Below are positions 58,551 to 64,000 of a stretch of 64,000 nt of DNA, piece by piece. Origin of the DNA: Brachyhypopomus gauderio (taxonomy: Eukaryota; Chordata; Actinopteri; Gymnotiformes; Hypopomidae). Made by a program: the position numbers and the translations under genes. The DNA is taken from NCBI RefSeq assembly GCF_052324685.1, contig NW_027506897.1, forward strand, positions 1,070,001-1,134,000, written 5' to 3'. The notes beneath the pieces were generated by a model, which was given only the letters and a program-made list of their open reading frames with translations, searched no databases and was not told the DNA's origin. Positions within the stretch are counted from its first letter, which is position 1, and every line of letters begins with the position of its first letter.

Positions 58551-58708
58551 CAGAGGTGGGCATTCCAGGTTCAGAAAGTAAAACTCCTTCCCAGGATTTT
58601 ACTCAAGCTTGCCGAATTTTCTAATTAGTGGAATCAATACAATCCAAGAAACCTGAGCAAGATCTTGGTGAGAACTTTTACTTTCTGAACCTGGAACGCT
58701 CACCTCTG
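58551..58708. mobile_element. 158-bp foldback MITE, diverged copy of the element at 45353
   Basis: Begins CAGAGGTGGGCATTCCAGG and ends CCTGGAACGCTCACCTCTG. Shares GGTTCAGAAAGTAAAA and its complement with the copy at 45353. Flanking 8-mers ATCAAAGG and CCAAAAGG match at 6 of 8. Confidence 0.72.
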
Positions 58709-58767
58709 CCAAAAGGCCACATTCCCTGCTAAAGGTCTAGTTTGAAGGAGCTTCTTCTGCTCATACA

Positions 58768-60010
58768 TACCCATGCTTGCATCACTGGAGGACAGGCCAC
58801 TTTGGTGGAAGTTCATGGGGGTCGAGGCAGAAGACACTGAGTACAAGCTTGATGAAAAACTCGAAAACATGGGTCCAGAAATCAAGGGAGCTATATCTGA
58901 ATCCATGGCTACTGCAGCTGTGTAGATTTAAAAAGGTGTTAAAATGCAAGATTAAGCCGAATTTCCTTCATAGCCAGTGATGATAAATGTTCATTTAACG
59001 AACTTCGCTCAGTTGTCAGTGAGCCTGAAGCCTCACCTTGTGTGTGGGGGTGAGGGCGCTGTGGTGTGGTTGGGGACGGGGGGCAGGTCTCCACGTACAC
59101 GGCCTCCATCCCACCCCCACAGGGGGAGGCAGCGGGCACTCCGGGCTGGTCACACGAGTTTCTCCATCGCCTTCCGGGCGACTCTGGGGGGGGGAGACGG
59201 CAGCTTTAGAGAGAGTTTACCCACATGACACCTGACCATGAGGACCTCACCGAGGTAACGTGAAGTCTGAAATACACGCACATTCTGAGGGAATTTACAT
59301 CTTGTTTTACAAGAACATAAACTGCTGGGAAGACCAAACGTTAAGATATAGTCATCAATATGACCAACGCGTGTGTAGAGTAGCTAGGATTTCAAAAAGC
59401 ACAAAGTCCAAATGTCCAATGGACAGCATTCGGGATAATATCGAGAATACTTAGATATTCTCACTTTAATCTTTTAAATGGCATGTAAAAAGGAAAAGAT
59501 GTCTCCTCTTTACTTTGATACGCATTATAACCACTAGTGGGCCAAAATGGGGAACCTGCATTAAAGTACCTGTTGGAGAAATCACTGTCCCTGCTGTTCA
59601 CTATATGTTGAGGATACAGTCTACATGTGAGAAGGAACAGGTTTACAGGTGAGGAGGATCAGGTCTACAAGTGAGGATGAAGAGGTCTACAGGTGAGGAG
59701 GATCAGTTCTACATGTGAGAAGGAACAGGTCTACATGTGAGGAGGATCAGGTCTACATGTGAGAAGGAACAGGTCTACAGGTGAGGAGGATCAGGTCTAC
59801 ATGTGAGAAGGAACAGGTCTACAAGTGAGGATGAAGAGGTCTACAGGTGAGTAGGATCATGTGATCTATGTGAATAGGAGCAGGTGAACAGGTGAGGATG
59901 AGGTGTTCTTACCGCAGCACTGGCCTCTCCTCATCTTGCGGAAGGGACATGTCTCTCTCATTCTCATCACACACGCCGTGTGTGTCCTCCTCCCCTTCGT
60001 GCTGCTCATA
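58768..60010 (-). CDS. Tentative three-exon gene between cct3 and tmem79
   Basis: Minus-strand segments with good splice sites and agreeing phases: exon a, about 59909 up to ATG at about 60007 (starts MSSTKGRRTHTAC, donor TGCG|gtaaga); exon b, about 59038-59195 (acceptor after CCCCCCCCCAG, donor CACAAG|gtgagg; reads MEAVYVETCPPSPTTPQ); exon c, about 58768-58930 (acceptor CAGCTGCAG, donor ATGG|gtatgt; reads MDSDIAPLISGPMFSSFSS). No later exon or stop was found with confidence. I do not recognise a family. An alternative frame of exon a (DMSLPQDEERPVLR) would end in exon b as VARKAMEKLV. Alternatively these are chance open stretches. Confidence 0.3.
59637..59880. repeat. About 21-22-bp minisatellite
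   Basis: About eleven copies of CAGGTCTACATGTGAGAAGG and CAGGTCTACAGGTGAGGAGG-type units, some changed to GATGAAGAGGTCTACAGG. It lies just 3' of exon a of the tentative minus-strand gene. Confidence 0.9.
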
Positions 60011-60059
60011 GTTGGGTGTCACACTCTTAACTAGTGACGGGGATCTCTTCACCGTGTGT

Positions 60060-61804
60060 GTTATTCATGTGTTTGGCGAGGATCCGTCTGGGTTTGTCTT
60101 CAGCGTCTGCGTGTTTCACTGTCAAGCTGCTATTTTTTGTCCTCCGACATATCGGAACCGGTTTTACTGGTCAGTCCACAAGTCCACCAGTATTTATGTC
60201 ACCCAACCGGCCCGAGTTCTCACACCATCTGTGTTTTGATTTTCGCCGTGTGTGTGAGATTTAAAAGAATTCAAAAAAGTGAAACGTTATTGTTAAAATA
60301 TTTATTCGATAATTTTATAAGCAGAGTAAAATAGGCATTTATGTATTTTTTTAATATCTACAAACCAGCTGCATGGATGTTATGCAGTTATAATGGACAT
60401 CTGTAAAAACGTCTCAACGTAATTGGTACAGCTATATCAAACCTGTTTTGTCTGACCTTTATATTAAAGTGCTAATATAATCGTAGTGACTCTCCAAGAC
60501 GTGATGTACAAACCACAGAGTATCTCACAAACACAGGACGTGTTTCAGGTTGGCAGTGGGTAGGATAATAAACACAAAGACTTTATATCAGTGGCACTTT
60601 CATAAAGCACTTTCAATGCAAGGTTAAAAAAGGTCCCAAATATCTAAACTTTCTGTATAGACCACGGCTATTTTCTAGTGATTACATAATCGTCAACAGA
60701 GCACAAAACCGCTAATAAAAACCGTTTCACGATCTTACAGCACTGTTTTTATTTGGGGCTGTTTGGAAATGAAACGTTTAAATCTTCCCCCTGTGCCTGA
60801 TCAAACACTATTCAGCCTCCTACCCCACCTTTTCTCTCCTTAAATAAAATAAAATAGACTCTCCACGGGCAGTCAAAGACTGCTCATCAATTATTGTTGG
60901 CAGTGTAATTTGTTTTGATTTTTTAATTTACCTAGAACTTAAAAATATACATATCTCATCATAGTGAAGAAAAATACAGCCAACACACACTAGCCTCTTT
61001 CAGCTGGCGTCCTCTAAGTAGGAATCATGTTTTACCCAAGCATTGTTTCATAAAGATTTGCATAACAGATCCGAGAGTCGAAGCATAGTTCACTGGTCAA
61101 TACAATAGCAGTATATATTTAAACATAAGACTCACTAATTTGAAATTACAGTACATGCAGAAAAATTACGTTTTTTTTTTTTTATATTCAAGAATAGCAG
61201 AATTACTGCCAGAATATCGAGACACTGGTCACACAGGCAGCTTCTCAATCCTCTCCCTAGTGTACTGTTTAAGCAGATTAAAGTGCTCTGCCTTCTCTAA
61301 CCTACACAAATCTAGCTTAACTATTCTAGCATGCAATCCATTTATCCACACTCACGAAACCAGTCGGCAGGAAACGTAAACCGGAGGGGAGGTTTCATGA
61401 TCTCTAGCCATGGACTTGTTTTTGCACTGAGGAGGGTAGGCTACCTTTACAGCAGTGAATGTGTTGTCTTCAATACGCTCCCAGTCGTAAGGTGAGATTT
61501 CACCCCTTTGTGAGCAGTGGTTTCTAGCCAATTAGATTTATGCCTTATTTGCATCATTAGGAACTGAACTATAAGCCCACAACTTGGTGTTCATCAAATG
61601 CACACAGCTGACACGTCTATGGTTTCTGACAGGCAGAGAACACTCTCCCTTGCTAAACGCTAACTAATGTAGTGGCGTATTGATGGATATGTGCAAGTAG
61701 GCCTTTGATCTGGGTTCTGTGAAGTTGTAGCTGAAAGAGATCAGAAACGGGGCCACGGGTGGAAGGACTCCTGTCCACGCCGGGCTGGTTCTGGAGAAGC
61801 CCGT
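60060..61804 (-). other. tmem79 3' UTR side and intergenic DNA
   Basis: AT-rich, no ORF of note on either strand. On the minus strand, possible poly(A) signals (TTTATT on the plus strand) occur at about 60748-60753 and near 60300. Confidence 0.4.
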
Positions 61805-62365
61805 CTAGCCCCAGAATCTCTGCCTCTTTTCTTGGAGCAGGTAGATGGGGCCCAGGTCCTCTTGTGCGAAGACCGAGCCGGCCGAGTCGGCCATGAAGAT
61901 GAAGTACAGGTTGGCCACCAGCATTACCAGCGTGGGCACGAAGGAGAAGCCGAACCCAAAACCCCTCACGCTGCTGCCCCACACCGCCGCGATCCAGTAC
62001 ACCAGCCTGGGGCAGAACACAGGGGCTGAACACAACACACCAGCCTGGGGCAGAACACAGGGGCTGAACACAACACACCAGCCTGGGGCAGAACACAGGG
62101 GCTGAACACAACACACCAGCCTGGGGCTGAACACAGGGGCTGAACACAACACACCAGTCTGGGGCTGAACACAGGGGCTGAACACAACACACCAGCCTGG
62201 GGCTGAACACAGGGGCTGAACACAACACACCAGCCTGGGGCTGAACACAGGGGCTGAACACAACACTCATGTATGGCTGCTATGAAAAATGAACAGTCAC
62301 ACACAGACTGAAGCCTGGTCATCAGGCAAGATTAAAGTAAAACGGTTGGATGTGTGAAGAAAGGC

Positions 62366-62434
<69 letters not shown>

Positions 62435-63984
62435 TACCTGCCAAAGGCGAAGATGATGGTGAGGAGTGGCACCAGTTTGAGCAGCTCCTGGCTGAGATAA
62501 GCAGCCATGACACCCAACTGCAGGAAGTACATGAGAAAGAGGGAGATGGAGTCTTCGACAAAGTTGCGATGGACGATCACGGCTTCGATCTCTGGCTCTC
62601 CATCACACTGGGGCTTCACAGACAGGTACCGCAGCCTGGACACGCCCAACACCAACACACCTGGGAGAGATCGGGCCAAACACGTCACACTTAGAGTGCC
62701 CTTTTTATGGGAAAAGGCTTTTCTATCAGGAGAAATCAAGGACAATAATTTATCTGAAAGTCAGCCGTGATCATGAAGCAGTGGTTCTTACCCAAGACAA
62801 TTGGGATGACCGCGAAGACCGAGCAGCGCAGTGTGTAGACCAGCCGCAGGGGGGCGCTGTCGAGCAGCGGGGCATCAAAGGGCAGGAAAGTGTAGCCCCC
62901 CCACACCAGCACAGGGAAAATCATGGCAGCCATGAGCACAGCCACAGCTACTTTTACCAGATCTCGTTTGGTCCCAGTACACCCACCTTGAGAAGAATGA
63001 CCAATGAAAAGGTTTTGTTGTGCAAGTGGAACTACTGTCTGCAAAATGCCAGGTACAACAAAAATGTGGTTACACCCCACATATGAGGCAAGATGAGTTT
63101 GCATAACTAAACAGTTATTCATCTTAATGTTGCTTTTTGCTTTGAGTGAAAATTTGCAGAGGGCAGAGTGTTAGGAAATTAAGGAAACATATTGTGCATT
63201 TTATTCTAATCATATACAGATATTTTATAGATACAGAATAATCTTAGTTAAAAGGCTAGAGCTTCAAAAGAAAAATGTTATTCGGTTCAGTACAAAGCTT
63301 CATGTGCAGCTGATTAATATGGTGATGTTTAATAGTTTACAGTAGCACTAGATACAAAACCAATTTTTTTATATTTTATTTCCACTTACAGCATGGCACA
63401 TGCTTGGTGCTGGAAGAGTAGCCCACTGGCAGGGTGTTAGCATGCCTGATGAAGGGGTTGTCCTCCGTCTCCTCCACCCAGCGGCTCATACTCTGTCTCA
63501 GTGGCTCAGGTATGCTGGTGGAGTTGAACACCCCAGCTGCCTTGTCTGGCATGGAGTTCAGCTCCACCTCAATCTCCAAGTGCTTCACCTGGTCGCCCTG
63601 CAGCAAACGCTCCTTCTCCACCCGGCACCCCTTGGCCTGCTGCCTCTCCCAGGTGCCCAGCTCTTTTGCACTCTCCGTCCTGCTGAACCGTCCACGGAGC
63701 GACGGGGAATCTGAGCTCATGCTCGCGGTCTCCTCAGCCACGTCCGGGTCATCCTTCTTTGGGGCAGAATCAGGTGCCGCCGGCCCCTTCCCGCCCGGAC
63801 CGTCGGACCTCTCTTCCGGCCATGGCAGAGTACTGGGCTCCTTACTTCCAAGCACTGGGTCCGTGTGTGTGTTCATCTTCTTCTCTTCCGTTACCTGACC
63901 AGGTGTGTGGTTTTCCTCTGTCGGCCCCTCCGGGCTCTTCACCACAGGCAGTGTGTCTAGGGATATGGCCTTAGACATTTTCAT
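61805..63984 (-). CDS. tmem79: Transmembrane protein 79 (mattrin), complete, 4 coding exons, 404 aa
   Basis: Multi-pass membrane protein of the secretory and endolysosomal system, of MAPEG-like type; in mammals linked to skin lamellar granules and reported to dampen Wnt signalling through Frizzled turnover. Exons on the minus strand: 63984-63390, 62986-62792, 62660-62438, 62006-61805; phases agree and the total fits the family (394 aa in human). The first exon is a hydrophilic cytosolic N-terminus (MKMSKAISLDTLPVVKSPEG). Then CCGCTGTKRDLVKVAVAVLM starts a run of hydrophobic segments: AAMIFPVLVWGGYTFLPF, YTLRCSVFAVIPIVLG, SISLFLMYFLQLGVMAAYLS, LLKLVPLLTIIFAFGRLVYW, FGFGFSFVPTLVMLVANLYF. It ends EKRQRFWG. 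The gene converges on cct3, as in human 1q22. Confidence 0.93.
62002..62268. repeat. 38-bp minisatellite carrying copies of the tmem79 last-exon splice acceptor
   Basis: Seven units at 38-bp spacing (62002, 62040, 62078, 62116, 62154, 62192, 62230). Read on the minus strand each has CAGCCCCAGGCTGGTGTG, matching the true acceptor and exon start CTGCCCCAG|GCTGGTGT (62007/62006). The first unit overlaps the exon itself. The whole array lies in the last intron. Confidence 0.93.
62369..62432. repeat. (CA)n microsatellite next to a tmem79 donor
   Basis: About 64 bp of (CA)n on the plus strand. On the minus strand it is (TG)n starting 5 bases after the donor GGCAG|gtatcg of exon 3. Confidence 0.96.
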
Positions 63985-64000
63985 GAATTATGTAGCTGCT

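Noticed and set aside
61653-62322. 205-codon minus-strand ORF with repeated VFSPCVQPQAG
   Set aside because: Read-through of the 38-bp intronic array into the tmem79 last exon in a mixed frame; phase analysis places the exon start at 62006.

Overview
This window is vertebrate nuclear DNA, almost certainly from a ray-finned (teleost) fish. All genes are split by GT-AG introns, the exons are compact, and the protein matches are to vertebrate families. The repeats are typical of teleosts: an L2-type LINE, hAT and pogo/Tc1 DNA transposons, Gypsy-like LTRs, and very abundant (TG)n and minisatellite DNA. I assembled exon models by hand from splice sites and reading phase. No database search was possible.

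Layout. (1) 1-10403, plus strand: the last five exons of a natriuretic-peptide-receptor guanylyl cyclase (npr1-like), whose introns hold a hAT-like element with a foldback element inside it, a solo LTR, a 1 kb TG-rich minisatellite, a fossil Tc1 element and another hAT element. (2) 10404-22480: an accessory region with no confident gene. It holds a truncated LTR retrotransposon (12975-14410), an unexplained open region (16215-17016) and a nearly intact L2-type LINE (17480-21250, minus). (3) 22480-44812, plus: a complete gon4l (zebrafish udu) gene of about 30 coding exons. (4) 45658-50388, plus: a pdia3-like protein disulfide isomerase, 13 exons, 505 aa. (5) 51571-57015, plus: cct3, the chaperonin gamma subunit, 14 exons, 541 aa. 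(6) 58768-60010, minus: a tentative small gene. (7) 61805-63984, minus: tmem79, 4 exons, 404 aa. The genes gon4l, cct3, tmem79 and npr1 all have human counterparts in 1q21-q22, and cct3 and tmem79 face each other as in human, so this is a conserved syntenic block. The genes do not form a pathway: one is a cGMP-producing receptor, one a chromatin co-regulator, two are folding machines (ER and cytosol) and one is a membrane protein.

The most unusual signal is a class of minisatellites built from the edges of coding exons. In gon4l the last 21 bases of one exon plus the first 6 bases of the intron (the 5' splice site) are reiterated about 80 times over 2.3 kb. The cct3 exon 7 donor is copied about six times in its intron. 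The tmem79 last-exon acceptor is copied seven times with a 38-bp period. The gon4l stop codon and its last codons seed a 16-bp array in the 3' UTR. The splicing machinery therefore faces rows of copied sites. Several other exons have (TG)n or minisatellites running right up to their 3' splice sites.
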